From NCBI RefSeq assembly GCF_003589595.1, contig NW_020654748.1:3930874-3994873 (forward strand): a stretch of DNA of 64,000 bases, given 5' to 3'. Positions 11,291-23,125 of this stretch are shown piece after piece. How positions within the stretch are numbered: position 1 is the first letter of the stretch; each line of letters starts with the position of its first letter. The position numbers and the translations under genes are program-made. The notes under the pieces are model-generated. The model saw nothing but the letters and a program-made list of their open reading frames with translations, was not told where the DNA came from and searched no databases. Source of the DNA: Hyposmocoma kahamanoa. Its lineage: Eukaryota > Arthropoda > Insecta > Lepidoptera > Cosmopterigidae.

Positions 11291-11844
11291 GATGAACTCA
11301 TAGCAGAGATCAAAGTTTCAATAACACGCGTAACCAAATTGACAAGCGGGGAAAATTGCTCTAATTTCGTTATATTGGTATCGTTACGGTATAGTGAATT
11401 TACTAACATGCTTGTAAAAATAATGTGCTTCCTTCATGTCGGACTCATTGTGCGGAACTGGTTGTAAACAGAAGACAGTGGGTCATTCCACGACATTCAG
11501 TAATCACAGTATTAGTAGTAAAAGATAATGAGATATTGTTCCATTGTGGCACGTAACGAAGCCGATCGAATGACTATTACGGACGCACCTTTCTGTTACG
11601 TCTTATGACAGGTTGTGAAGAGCTGTTAGTTCAAGGTCATCGACAATTTTATATGTAGGCCATGTTAAACGTTATGTTTCTCTAACCTCATAACTCACTT
11701 TGTGACTAATGACTGATAGATTATGTAAGAAGATAGCAACAAATACCACAAAAAGATGCCAGTAATGCCTCTATAAACAAAGTGCATACCTACGATAAAG
11801 CATGTTTTAAGTCGTAAGTAACAAATTCCTTTGTATCTCAGTAT
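11291..11844. other. No recognised feature
   Basis: No repeat match. The minus-strand frames reaching into it from 11095-11409 are antisense to the LINE remnant. Confidence 0.5.
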
Positions 11845-12036
11845 AAGAGGACCTTGCACACGGCTTTTCTTGGCGTCGCTCTGAGGTCCCGGGTTCGATT
11901 CCCGGTCGGAAAACGTCGTTTCGTCCTTTTTGTCGTAGAAAGCTAAATTTTCTATATTGCCTCGGTGTGGGTGTTTATTATTATCTGTTTTGTTTCCGAT
12001 TTCGATAATACAAGTGTTTCAGTTACTTACTTTATT
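11845..12036 (+). repeat. SINE-F (tRNA-like), copy 1
   Basis: B-box-like CCCGGGTTCGATTCCCGG at 11888-11905, then AAATTTTCTATATTGCCTCG, GTGTGGGTGTTTATTATT, TTTCCGATTTCGATAATACAAG and CAGTTACTTAC. It matches 55405-55556. The A-box side (TTGCACACGGCTTTTCTTGG) is degenerate. Confidence 0.68.
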
Positions 12037-12775
12037 TAATATAGTTATATTTTTCTTTATCGTGCTGTCTAAAATTAAAAAAAACGTTTAAGTTTTAATA
12101 CGTCTTAATAGCCTAAAAAGGCTGGATAATAAATTAGTTCATATTAGACTTGATTTAAAAATTTTGAAAATTATAAAGAATTTTCTACATAAATAAAAAT
12201 GTATACGTAAAAATAATGGCGTAACTTATAGCTCGATTGTCGCAAATATTAAACGAAAATAAGAAAATACAAAACGACATTAAGTAGTCATTAGAAACTG
12301 ACACGATTGTTCGTTCTATGCGTAATGCAACTTATTTATTTAACTTTCGTAAATAAATGAAAGAATTTACGTTAATGCGACAAGTAACCGGCGACAGCTT
12401 CCATCACATGTATGTTTTTATTTTTTCGTTTCATTTATCTGTTATTTTTATCATTATTCAGAAACATCATTATGAATATTTATATTTTTTTAAAGAGTTG
12501 TTTTATATAAGCGCATACGGCACACTTTGGTTAAAGCTATTGTAATTTTATTCTTGTTTTTAATTGGATGTTTGTTTATATGCTTGTGGATTTTAACTGT
12601 TTTGTTATTTTCTTTTTGTATTGTCATATATTTTATTTTTACCTATTCTATTCTCAGGCTCCAGCTGAAAATTACTGACTGCCTTTCGGCTATAATTGCC
12701 GATTTCTATATTGTGTTTCCTTATTTTTTATATTTTTTGGTTACTAGTTACGACTTGAGGTGTGACGCTTAGTAA
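12037..12775. other. T-rich stretch without recognised features
   Basis: Two hydrophobic plus-strand frames (12357-12545 and 12527-12772) follow from long T runs and are not supported as genes. Confidence 0.5.
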
Positions 12776-13770
12776 CTTATAGTAAATTTCCCTATACTTC
12801 TAGGCGTTGAACTTTAAATTTCTGGATGAAAACTCAAACTGTGGATTTCGATAAGAACTGACAATTACATGCTTTTTAATTATCAATTTATCTACAAATT
12901 GGATTAAAAAATGTCATTGCTAATAATTTCATGATAATAATTAATAAAAATCGAAATTCCACTAGTCATGGCCCGAGGACGTGACACAAAGTTTACCGGA
13001 TAAAACAAAAACAGTAGATGACTACGGTACAAACTGAACATTAGATTGCATTTTAACTATCAATTGTCTCCAAATTGGATTAAAAAGTACTTTGCTTGAT
13101 AAGTGATGACAATTGAATGGAAATCCAAATTCCAGTATTCCAATAGCTCAGGGGACGTGACTAAAAGGTAGTGGTGGGTTTCACATTAAACTTTAAGTTA
13201 TCGGATGAAAACAAAATAGAACATTTCAATACGAACTAAACATTAGTTTGCCTTATTGATTTTACCCTATATTATGACTTTACCATACTTTATGATTTTA
13301 CCCAATATTTTTACTACCGTGATATTCATATTTTTTGCGTTAAAACACCAGGCGCACTAACAACTGCAGCTTCGTTCCTGTCAGCTTGAAGGAACTTTAT
13401 TTTTGTGTTCGATCATTGTATTAATAACATTAGACTGATTTTAATTATCAATTATCTACAAATTAGATCAAAAAGTTCACTGCTTGATAATTAACGATGA
13501 TAATTATTCAAAATCAAAATTCTAATAAGTAATATGTTTCGCATCAAACGAAAAGAAAACGAAAACGGTAAATGTTTCCGTTATTGTACTCGTAGTAGTG
13601 GTCGTAACTATGCCTTTTAATGATTAATAATCTACAAATTGGATCGTAAGAGTTAATTCATTGATTATTTATATATTATATATTTGGCGAGGAAAGTCGA
13701 AATTCAACCAGTCAATGACTCGAGGACGTAATTTGAAGTTAATTATTGCAAGTTAAGGGTAAGAAATAAA
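12776..13770. repeat. Degenerate tandem array, about 176-bp unit
   Basis: The marker CTACAAATTGGAT recurs at 12892, 13068, 13456 and 13632 (spacings 176, 388, 176). Around it each unit repeats TTAATTATCAAT, AAAAAGT...TTGATAATT, ATCGAAATTC, CAGT..ATG.CTCGAGGACGT and GGATGAAAACAAAA. The 388-bp step includes a foreign-looking stretch (13258-13425). This is an old satellite-like array, much diverged. Confidence 0.7.
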
Positions 13771-14897
13771 CGATGCACTACAATTAAGCGTGAACCACAC
13801 AGAGAGCGGATGCGGGTCGGGTGCTGGTCGGGTCTGGGGGTCGATACAGAACCTTACGATAACTCAGTTGTCGAGCGATTCGATTTGACATCATAAAATT
13901 TCTTTTCATTTTCATTCACAACACCCGAATCAAACTGTCGTATTCAAAACCAAATCGAAATGACATCACACGCATATGATTACTAGAACTTCTCGACCGG
14001 CAAAGGTTACAAACGTTATTCAGAGCACAGTTTTCGAATGAAAAGTTACCGAACGTCCTAATGTTAACAAAGCAAGAATGCAATATGGAAATCTCTTATT
14101 TTTTAAAATTAAAGTCTGGATTTTGTTCAATTTTATTAATGCATTCAATGCATTCCTATATTTTAGGCATTTAAAGATGTATATAAATGCATTTTCATAT
14201 TTCTTATAATCTATTTCATTATCTGAATCCGAATCGAACGTTTATTTATTTATTTATTTCTTTATTTATTTATTTATTTATTTATTTATTGCATATCACA
14301 CATGAAGCTCGGAAAGTGCTCGTCGATTCGAGAACGATATCCAAAATATCGAAGAGTTCTCATTGGAACACACAGACAGTAATATTATAATTTCAGACAA
14401 TTTGACCCATATTTGTTAATAACATTAATTACAATAAACTGGTGAAAACATTATGTAAATTAAAGATGAAAATAAAAATGTATCTTAATGCAAAATTGAT
14501 TACTAAAAATTAAAATTCAAATAAAAATCAAAACAAAAATTTCTAAAATGAAGTATTTATTAAAAATCTAAAATTCAAAGTATTAATAAAGAAACAACTT
14601 TTTAAGGTGATTATTATTATCTATTTTAGACTCTCGTCTCGCCCTAAACCTAAAATTGTTTATTATAATTATTATCATCATAATATTCAAGGAAATGATA
14701 CGCGTAGAATAACTCCCACAGAAATTCTGAAATGATTATATTGATGTTCTATATTTATTCTGTAAGTCGCGTAGGGAGATATTCAGGAATCCTAATAACT
14801 AATTAAATGAAAATTAAAAAGAAACCCCGGTAGAAAACAATGTATTCCATAAAATCATCATTTCTAAGCCTACGCGTCGAGACCAATTCAATACTTA
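13771..14897. other. No gene; AT-rich with one balanced patch
   Basis: 13795-13850 (GCGGATGCGGGTCGGGTGCTGG) is GC-richer and may be transposon-derived; the rest is AT-rich. The microsatellite at 14241 lies in it. Confidence 0.45.
14241..14290. repeat. (TTTA)n microsatellite
   Basis: About twelve TTTA units with one C interruption. Confidence 0.95.
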
Positions 14898-15172
14898 CTA
14901 CTTCGTGGTCGAACGGCTACCATAATGCCTACCACGCAGAGGTTCCGAGTTCGATTCCCGGGCCGTGAGAAATAGGGTACTGGTGAAATTACAGGCACAT
15001 GGTTCTTGTCAACTTAGGTATATCTCAAGGTGACGGGCGCAGTGGCAGTGTCCCTCAGATGAGTGCGATTTAATGTTTTGAGTGGCACTGCAACGTTATG
15101 GACAGGCGTGTCGCTTATCACCAGGCACAAGGCTTATTCCTACTGTCATTTAGTATTATAAAAATAAAAAAC
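14898..15172 (+). repeat. Chimeric retroposon: SINE-A head on SINE-B body
   Basis: The tRNA-like head CTTCGTGGTCGAACGGCTAC ... GAGTTCGATTCCCGGGCC is SINE-A up to about 14977 (GAGAAATA). The next base starts SINE-B (GGGTACTGGTGAAATTACAGG ... CTGCAACGTTATGGACAGG) and ends in the SINE-B tail ATTATAAAAATAAAAAA. It looks like one retroposed unit, consistent with template switching. Confidence 0.78.
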
Positions 15173-15254
15173 CCAAACACGATTGTTCCGCTATGAGTAG
15201 TTGAGGAGTTGGGTAATCTGCAGATTGTCCCGGTGGTAGCAAATATTATTTTTT

Positions 15255-15480
15255 TTTTTTTTTTGACCCGGGGGAATCTGCTTACAGATACCCCGGCCCT
15301 GCGAGGGCAGAGTCGGGGTTATGTAGTACTGGACCGAACCTTGAAAGGGAGCAGCCCGACCGCACTAAACCTCCGGGGAGTTCCTTCTCGCTGCTGTAGG
15401 TGGAGGTACGGGTTATTGTAAAGTCTCTACTCTGTACTGTCTAACGCGGCTAGGGCCCATTGAAAACCAGCGTCACAACC
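15255..15480 (-). repeat. GC-rich retroelement 3' end (repeat N) with poly(T)
   Basis: A run of 16 T precedes ACCCGGGGGAATCTGCTTACAG, ATACCCCGGCCCTGCGAGGG, ACCGCACTAAACCTCCGGGG and AGTCTCTACTCTGTACTGTC. The block is the 3' UTR of a lepidopteran LINE as I recall it, read from its poly(A) end. The 70-codon plus-strand frame is antisense to it. Confidence 0.55.
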
Positions 15481-15729
15481 TAACCTTGGTTGTGAGTTTA
15501 GCTGAATGGGATCCTTTTGTACACGCCACAGCCGCACACATGTCAGTATAGTATTATGTAACTTGTTGTTTAAATGTTTTTTTACGTTGTTTTTTGTGTT
15601 ATTTCTGTTCTAGCTATATTAGCCTTTGTTTTTGTGTTTTTTTTTATAATGTGGCGTTACAATAAATGGTTTCTATTTCTATTTCTATTAATGTCACCGG
15701 AATTCCATAGTATATTCTATTCTAGTCGT

Positions 15730-15830
15730 TGTAGTCGTGCGTCTGGTGGTAAGCGACACGCTTATCCATAACAGAACGCTGTAAAGCTCACACTACTGCT
15801 TGGCGGCAGAAATAGGTACTATAACAGCAG
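15730..15830 (-). repeat. SINE-B, internally deleted
   Basis: GTCGTGCGTCTGGTGGTAAGCGACACG and CCATAACAG are joined directly to AACGCTGTAAAGCTCACACTACTGC and GGCAGAAATAGG, missing about 150 bp. Confidence 0.7.
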
Positions 15831-16434
15831 GGTGATCTTGTAATACTAATTGTATTAATATGATTACCGCCTTTAACATAATCAGGGCGGCCAATTAAAT
15901 GCACGCGGAATAACACTCACACCCAGATAGCAGCAAAGTTATGATCTAAAATACATAACATGTGTAATAGCATGCGCATCGGACGTAATGCCGAATAAGT
16001 GCTTGTGCAATGATTTACATGTCCATCTACCTGTAAAAAGGAATGTCCACATACCGACCATTCGTTACAGAATTCTTACCGAATACTTTAGCAAAGAGTA
16101 CCTACGTAGCGAGTTCTTAGGGATTCGTGTTTGTTACACATTGGAAATGTAATTAGCTTTTCGGATCTATAAATCGCGTATATTTCGATGCTTCACTTTT
16201 TCAAACTCGTATCTTATAAAGAGCGATTATTCGGGGGATGACAAAACTTTCTATTTATTTTAAATATCTTATCAAGCGTGTTCATTTGGGTGCATTACTT
16301 TACGAATAGGTAAAAGCGAGTGTGGGAATATGAAGGAAATCTAATGTGAAATCAGCCTGCAAAATTTGTATATACAATTGATTTTTTGCAATTCAGTAAC
16401 TTTGTGCTTTATGATACGAGTTTGAGAAAGTAAG

Positions 16435-16545
16435 GCGACGTTTCGTTTTTTCAAACATACCAACGTTTCCGTGTTCATTACAGGTCCCGTGATCACGGCT
16501 AACGGTCACAGAAATAAACGCGATTAAGATCCGAAAAAATAGTTT
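16435..16545 (+). repeat. Repeat G, partial
   Basis: ACCAACGTTTCCGTGTTCATTACAGGTCCCGTGATCACGG, then GATTAAGATCCGAAAAAATAG: the core and right arm of repeat G (compare 6541-6655). Related flank sequence is at 16120-16200. Confidence 0.5.
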
Positions 16546-16660
16546 TTTTATGATATTAAACGACGGGACGAATGAGTTGTTCCCCTAGTATAGAGTTTTC
16601 AATCACAAAGACTGAAACTGCACTGCCACTGAGCCCGTTAAAAGAGAACAAAAACGTAAC
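16541..16660 (-). repeat. SINE-B, 3' fragment, diverged
   Basis: TTTTTTTATGATATTAAACGACGGGACGAATGAGTTG, then TTCAATCACAAAGACTGAAACTGCACTGCCACTGAG. Its T run overlaps the end of repeat G, so it inserted next to it. Confidence 0.6.
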
Positions 16661-17284
16661 GAGAATGGACACTCTCCGCCCCTCCCTAGGTTTAGATACC
16701 GCACCACGCCCCGTACATTGACGGTCATGTTGACTGACCGGCAACAAGGCTGTCGGCGAGCCGTTTTCGCGCTAAGACGGCTTTGATATTTGAATATAGT
16801 TTTTATTTATTCATTACGTTAACTTGTACGTTAATATTTAATGTTCATGAGTTATGTTGTGTAAGGCTCTTTATCATCATCTAAACGGGATAAAGAGAGG
16901 AGTTTCTTTCGTTTCCCGAAAGATGAAACGAGAGATATAATGAGATGTAATATAGTAGACAAGGGTTCTCGAATTCAATTTGTATTGCCGATAAATATGT
17001 AACGAATATAATTATTAGCTAAGTAATCATAAAGTTGGACATGCCATTTCAAATACCTTGGTTGTCTTATTTACCTGTCCAAAATATAACATTTTAGGTG
17101 CTTTTAAATTTCATTTTTTTAAATAAAAGTTTACGATTATTCTAATTAGTGAATTAATAAAAAATATAACATTATATTGATATAAATACATAATGAATTT
17201 ATTAGGATTCTATTAATAAAATTATATAGATAACAGATTTGCGTTAGAATTTTCGCTATGTTGTCGCTACCACATAATAGTACG
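16661..17284. other. No recognised feature
   Basis: A short GC-rich stretch at 16680-16770, otherwise AT-rich. No repeat or gene recognised. Confidence 0.45.
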
Positions 17285-17533
17285 AGAAAGTGATGGGTAA
17301 CCCTGCCACTTCACATACATATTTGCGCGTGTACAGATAGCGCCTTGCTGTGTGTAGTGTGTGCCGTTACCCTGTAGACATAACTTGACAAATCCCTTGT
17401 GCCTATAATTTCGCCCTTACCTATCAAAATTGGAGCGCAAGCGTAATGTTGCATTATAACATTACTGCTGGGTAAATAGGTAAGGTGGCAGTGCTTCCTT
17501 GGACAAATTTTTTCACAAGGAACAAGTACTACC
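17285..17533 (-). repeat. SINE-B, diverged
   Basis: Minus strand: CTGTAGACATAACTTGACAAATCCC, GCGTAATGTTGCATTATAACATTACTG, GGTGGCAGTGCTTCCTTGGAC and TTCACAAGGAACAAGTACTACC. The 3' end is replaced by unrelated sequence. Confidence 0.75.
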
Positions 17534-17796
17534 ATTTAAGAATTAATGTTTACGTCATTGTAGATACTAATTTTAGGTAAATTTAAATTGACATGAAAAG
17601 AAATTGAATACGTCGACATTTATTAATCTACTTATTTATTATTACTTGTTAAAACAGAATATATATTTACGCGATTTTTATCCGAAAGCTTTTAATTCCA
17701 AGTGTGGATACGTGTGCTTTGGAATAAAGCCTATTGTGTAGTTTTTGCCTTATCTGTGTTTGTTTCTTTTATGTTACATAACCTAACCTGCGGTTA

Positions 17797-18017
17797 AAAA
17801 ACCGACCTCAAAACTCATTCATCCCTTAGTTTGCCTCCTTAGAGATGGAATATTTTCTTGAAATTTAAATGGGACCACATCTGAGGTACCTTCTTTCCAA
17901 CAAAAAAAGAATCATCAAAATTGGTTCACAAATGGCGAAGTTATCGTGTAACATACGTACAAAAAAAAAACATACAGACGAATTGAGAACCTCCTCCTTT
18001 TTTGAAGTCGGTTAAAA
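17797..18017 (+). repeat. Repeat L, compact copy
   Basis: It starts AAAAACCGACCTCAAAACTC and ends CTTTTTTGAAGTCGGTTAAAA, with inner GGAATATTTTCTTGAAATTTAAATGGGACC, CCTTCTTTCCAACAAAAAAAG and GGCGAAGTTATCGTG. The ends are short inverted copies. It is a typical lepidopteran dispersed repeat (remembered). Confidence 0.75.
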
Positions 18018-18585
18018 ACGGAGACAGTTTTTAACTATGATGACATGGCAACCAACAATGCAAATGAATGAAGGTTGCGATGATCACGCACGTAGTGGGC
18101 ACATTGTGAAATACAGTTTTTGTTTACCATGTATAATCAAAGACCACTTTGTTTATTTTTACTGCCTAGGTTTTGCAAGTATCTGCATTCATTGTTCGTT
18201 TCAATTCCGAACGAGCATCGTACATGGTTTATAATTGAATGCTTGCAGTAAGTGTTGACACAGCTTTAGGCGTAGCCGCATCAAGTGATACGTTAGGCAA
18301 TGTGAACTTTCGCACTCCACTGGGTACTATTCTTCCTGGAGGCCCATTGACACAGAATTGTAGTTGACATACTGTTAGATTATACAGCGTAATCGTCAAC
18401 ATGTCTACCAACCATGAGATTACGGCAACCAATCCTTTTTAATAAGGATTAAGATACGTTGAACAAGTAGACTTAACTCTATACAATATTATGTTTAGGT
18501 TTCATAAAAGATTAATTGGCTCAATGAACATCATAATTCGGAACGTCTTGTCTCTTGTCTTTCAACAGGATTATAAATGTTCATT
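18018..18585. other. No gene assigned; coding-like frames on both strands at 18.2-18.4 kb
   Basis: 18229-18432 is open on both strands. The plus strand reads TLGNVNFRTPLGTILPGGPL in a 40-codon run, and the minus strand contains GPPGRIVPSGVRKFTLPNV. Neither is recognised. The composition is more balanced than the surroundings, so it may be a piece of an unidentified element. Confidence 0.25.
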
Positions 18586-18589
18586 TTTA

Positions 18590-18690
18590 ACCGATTTAAA
18601 AACAAGGAGGAGTTTCTTAATTCGATTGTATTTTTTTTTGTATGTATGTTACGCGATAACTCGGTATTTGTGAAAAGATTTTGATGATTC
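18590..18690 (-). repeat. Repeat L, fragment
   Basis: AAAAACAAGGAGGAGTTTCTTAATTCG and TACGCGATAACTCGGTATTTGTGAAAAGATTTTGATGATTC are the inverse of the ends of 17797-18017. Confidence 0.65.
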
Positions 18691-18713
18691 TTTTGTTGTT
18701 ACTAGGGCACGAA

Positions 18714-18805
18714 TCCAGTTTAACGCACTTTCCGGCAACCGGTTTCAATAAAACTTGGCAAATAGATGTATTCCACGAACTTTTGAGGTTGGCTTTTTTT
18801 CATAA
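18714..18805 (+). repeat. Repeat C, copy 2
   Basis: ACGCACTTTCCGGCAACCGGTTTCAATAAAACTTGG and AGATGTATTCCACGAACTTT, joined to repeat L on its left. Confidence 0.65.
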
Positions 18806-18867
18806 AAAAGTAAAATTTTTTTACAAAAAAAATTTTGCGGAGTATAAGGACTCAAGGCATTTTTTTC

Positions 18868-19115
18868 AAATACCAAGGCATGGGACGAACATGCCGTGCA
18901 TCTGGTGGTAAGCAACACGCCTATCCATAACAGTTGCAGTGCCACTCAGAGCTTTAAATCGCAAAGATCTTAGGGGCACTATCATTGCGTCCGTCACTCT
19001 GAGACATAACTTGACAAGTCCTATGTGCTATTAATTTCACCAGCACTTTTACCCTTTTAAACCGGAACGCAGTAATGCTCATATTACTGCTCGCGGCAGA
19101 AATAGGTAAAGTGGC
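18868..19115 (-). repeat. SINE-B
   Basis: Minus-strand copy covering the 3' end through to GGTAAAGTGGCAG; key blocks CATCTGGTGGTAAGCAACACG, CTCAGAGCTTTAAATCGCAAAG and ACGCAGTAATGCTCATATTACTGC. It lacks the extreme 5' end. Confidence 0.82.
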
Positions 19116-20241
19116 AGGATTATGGCAGTAGTATTCCAATGTATGCCATCTGTATCCATTAGAATGTATTCTATACATACAGTGTATTAATAGACTCGTG
19201 AATTTGTTTTATAACATTATAATTATTGTAATTTGTTGTAATACAACAAATGATGTATATTTAATTTGATACACGCACTCACACTTACACAATCACACAT
19301 ACACAGTTCAGTAAGAATTATTATTAGTGTTAACAACAAAGTAGTGGAGAATATTCACAAAAAAAAAGTGTTCGGATATCACGGTAATAAAAACACCATA
19401 ATATTAAAAAAAATGTGTATATATTACTACTACAACGTACTTGCTTTAGTTTCGCCGCCAAAAAGATTGAAAGGAAATAAGAACAGTGTTACAATTTGCA
19501 TTTACAAATTCAAGCTTTCTCTGTAAAACAAATCGGTCTCGCTTTCAATGAAAACATTGTTACCATAGCAAAAACTGAAAGCAAAAATAGGAAGTATCTA
19601 TAACTATTGTTCAATACATTGTAAACAGAGCTGTGTAAGCACTAACTTTCTTATTTGTATTTGAACACTTTATTTTAATAACATGAAGAGTTGTACGCGA
19701 GTTGAAGATATTTAATTACATAAAATTTCCTGTCATTCAAAAGTCGATGGACGGTTTAAAATACAAGAAGGAAATACAGAATTTACGCAACCATTCTCAC
19801 AGTAGTTTTAATTAAACAGTAAACTATATTGTGCGTTCACATCCTGTGTTTAGAACTACGAATTATAGACGTTATGTGCAAACGAGTGTTATAAACTGGA
19901 TGGAACAAAAAGCGAATTGCTCATCCAGTTTTAAACAGTAATCGAACGTTGACGGCTGTTTAAAAAAGAAACATATAAACATATTCATACAGGGCGACAG
20001 CGGGCCGTTATCCCGACTCATAGTTTTTAACTCAGTAAATGATTGGGATTTCATTTATATAGTATATTTTTAAAATAATTTACAGTAAAGGATGAATCCC
20101 AGATTAATACTGAAATTATGGACACTTTCCATTTCATGTTAAAACCTTTTAGAAAACGAACTGATCAGACGAATAAGAGACTGTCAAAATTCACAGTTAC
20201 GACAAAGTCGAGAGATGAGACCAAATAAAGCAATTGTTTAG
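19116..20241. other. Long AT-rich stretch without recognised features
   Basis: No repeat match and no supportable coding frame; the 86-codon frame at 19266 is low complexity. Confidence 0.5.
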
Positions 20242-20480
20242 TAGCAGTAGAGCTCCTTGTGAAAGAATTCGTCCAGGGAAGTACTGCCCCCTTACCTATT
20301 TCTGCCGACAAGCGGTAATGTGAGCATTACTGCGTTCCGGTTTTGAACTGTAAGGGTACTGGTGAAATTACAGGTACATTGGATTTGTCAACTTTCTGTG
20401 ACAAATCCGATGTGATGTTTCAGTATGATGGGCCAGTGGCAGTGTCTTTCATATCTTTGCGATTTTGCATTTGTAGTGTT
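20242..20480 (+). repeat. SINE-B, 5' two thirds
   Basis: GTAGCAGTAGAGCTCCTTGTGAAAG, GTCCAGGGAAGTACTGCCCCC, CTGCCGACAAGCGGTAATGTGAGCATTACTG and TGATGGGCCAGTGGCAGTGTC. ACAAATCC is duplicated around 20380-20408, suggesting a small rearrangement. Confidence 0.82.
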
Positions 20481-20659
20481 GTTACACGACTCTACAGTCA
20501 CCTTGTATAAGTTTTTTTTAAATATATACACACTGAAAATTTTTATCGGAAATCGCAGTTAAGTTGCTGTCTAACGTACAGAGAGATCTTTTTTCTAGTA
20601 ATTTTCTATAACAGTAAAAAAAGTGTATGATGAACCTTTTTTGTGATATACATCATCCA

Positions 20660-20890
20660 TCCATTTATATATCCCACTCCTGGGTACGGGTCTTCTTCGG
20701 TGTGGGTTTATGTCATAGTCAGCCAATGCGGGTTGGGCACTTTGTTTCCTTTTCCTTCACCGTAAAGCTCATGGCAAATTGAAAGTTAAATTTCACACAA
20801 AAATTTCCGAGAAACTCAGAGTTGTGAGCCCGAATTCGAATCTACGGTCTATGCTTAAGAAGCGGTAGGCCAAACTATCACGTGGTGTAA
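20660..20890 (+). repeat. Dispersed repeat O (lepidopteran type)
   Basis: TATCCCACTCCTGGGTACGGGTCTTC, GGGTTGGGCACTTTG, CTTCACCGTAAAGCTCATGGC and CCCGAATTCGAATCTACGGTC form a block familiar from many moth and butterfly repeats ('cccactgctgggcacaggcc'). Only one copy is in the window. It abuts a LINE fragment and may be its 5' neighbour rather than part of it. Confidence 0.5.
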
Positions 20891-20989
20891 GCTGGAGTGA
20901 TGCTAACGCTCTTCAAAGCATACGGTCAGCTTCTACACGTCTGCACTATGGACCAACTTTACACCGGGATCGTACAGTATCTCGCGAGT

Positions 20990-21235
20990 CCATTATAATA
21001 ACACCTTTAGGACCTTGTTGAGGCTCCTCCGTTTCTGCAGTGCATCTGCATTGTTCGCAGATGCTGCTGTGGATGATTTCTATGCTATCATGCGTAAAAT
21101 GTCCACATCAATTGTACGAAGAGTGAGGGGTGGCAGCAACGAGATCCTGAAGATCATAGCAGACAGGATAGACGCAGCACTGTTTCGGAGGTGCACTGAT
21201 TTACATGTTTCGTGTGTGGGTCAGTGAGCCGCCGG
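20990..21235 (+). pseudogene. LINE reverse transcriptase C-terminal fragment (R1-like)
   Basis: The frame gives RTLLRLLRFCSASALFADAA, VDDFYAIMRKMSTSIVRRV and NEILKIIADRID. This arginine-rich helical block with FRTLLRxxRFCSAS..F..A.VDDFYA..RK is the end of a family of insect LINE ORF2 proteins (remembered). It begins abruptly and has no zinc knuckle. Confidence 0.65.
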
Positions 21236-22679
21236 AGGGGCTGGATTCACCTGTTTGACGTAGATGTTATGTTATGTTATATGTGAACCTGTAGAGTGAT
21301 TGTACCGTACTAATCCTAATACTAACATAGTTATGTTACTAACTTGTATGGATCATGTTGTCTGAAAATATAGTACATTATTGCAGATTGCCGGACGAGT
21401 AGGAGTTACAAGGACGACCGCCAGCGAGGCCTTCTATTAATACGAGTCAAGCAATCCCAGTTCCCGCCGAGGCATGTATAGAATTTTTCTCAAACAATAC
21501 GAGGAAAAATAAAATACTAAAGAGCGGAGTATGTATAATAGAAAAAGTATAAAAATATTAATTAACATTAAAATTTATACAATATAATTGCTAAAAGAAA
21601 ATGTTATTGTTTTTCCATGCTCATTAATATTAGTCTGGTGAACTTCTGATGCTGTGTTTGAATCTATATCTTATTACTGTATTTTCGTTATCGCTCTTCT
21701 CACTAGTACTCATTTTCGCGCCTAAAATACAAAAAAAAAAGTATGTACCAAAACACTTTGGTTTAAGTGTTACCGCCATTTTCTTTCTTTTTAAGTAAGC
21801 GATACAGATAAGTTATTTTTATGAGCACTGGACAGTTGGCTGTATGAGTTTTTCTTTTGCCTGTTCCGATGCTTAATTATTAGTAGGTAGATTTAAAAGT
21901 TTCCAGAAGAGGACATTATTGGATTTTTATACTTACTTTGCAGGCCTTGGCCGGGGAGAAGTCGCATGGTCCTTAAATGACAAACTCTCCGTGCTCGTTT
22001 TTTAAAAGTAATGCAAACATTTCCAAGCATGTTTGAGAAAAATTACTTTTATTTACTGTTTATTAGGCTAACACGATTTCAATGATATACAATCGGACAC
22101 AAACTCAGACGCACCATTGAATAGAAAGTGGTTTTTGCCGCGTATCGTATAAATCTGCTATACTACGGCAGAATACATTACCTACCCGCTGTGGGACATA
22201 AAGACAGTCTCCTGTGACTGGCCTATACTTGTTGCTTTGTAATAGGTAGTGCGATGATACCCAGGTGGGTTCAGCGCAGATAGAGAACTCTTTTACCCGT
22301 CACCACTTACCCGTACTTTCATTAGTTGGTATAACTGTTGACAGATGAAATTTTTGAGAAACGTACAAGTTTTTATTATTTGAAGTAAAAAAAATATTGA
22401 TATGGTGAAGCTATTACGAAACACACACTTTGAACAAAGCTATCATGTATCTACCTGAATAATTTATTAGCTGTATAATTTAGTAGCCATAATTATTTTA
22501 TTAGCTATACATATAATTTATTATCTGTGAGAATGTACAAGTATTTGTAATGAAAGTGCACTAAAGGTTGCTGGTGTCAATTTATCGTAATCGTTCGTCG
22601 CATCGTCGTTTGCGATGTTTGCATCGCCATTCTATTTAAATCCCTCACCTCAATACTGAATTTATAAAAACTAACTAAA
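21236..22679. other. Long AT-rich stretch without recognised features
   Basis: No repeat of the window's families and no coding-like frame. Confidence 0.5.
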
Positions 22680-23125
22680 CCCGCTTCATATATATATTCT
22701 TTATTGCACCAAACAAATAAACAGAAACAAAAAAAATAACATAAGGTGAGCAAAGGTGGACTTATCTCTAAAAGAGATCTCTTCCAGCCAACCCAAGGCA
22801 GTGAGAGCAAAGGTTTTAAGCGGGGAACGGCGTGCAAAAGAGATAACAAAAGATGATAATCTACATGTGTAAAATATGCATATATAAAATTACCGTTAAA
22901 TAATTAAAATAGTATATAAATAAATAGACTACATAACGTATAATACATTGTATCAATAAACTTACACATATACAAATATGATGATTATTAAGAGAGTTCA
23001 GCAAGAAAGTGCGCTGTCAACCTTTTCTTGAAGGAAGCAATTGACGGACTAGACTGAATATGGGAAGGGAGTCTGTTCCACAGCTGCGCTGCACGAGAGG
23101 ATCATATCAGGGTCATAAGGGAACT
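22680..23125 (-). pseudogene. Jockey/CR1-type LINE, C-terminal end and 3'UTR
   Basis: The minus strand reads AAQLWNRLPSHIQSSPSIAS then FKKRLTAHFLAELS and stop near 22993. This LWN.LP..I....S...FK..L motif is the usual end of insect LINE ORF2 proteins. The 3'UTR runs to 22680 and ends in the GCTGGAAGAGATCTC and CAATAAAG tail shared with 26322-26452. Confidence 0.7.

Noticed and set aside
10829..11409. Three overlapping minus-strand frames of 100-122 codons
   Set aside because: They are antisense to LINE polymerase blocks on the plus strand and do not resemble any protein family.
12357..12772. Two overlapping hydrophobic plus-strand frames, possible membrane proteins
   Set aside because: They come from long T-rich runs, with no upstream context, conserved motif or balanced composition.
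18229..18432. Host exon on the minus strand
   Set aside because: Open on both strands with no recognised family and no clear splice sites; left as unassigned.
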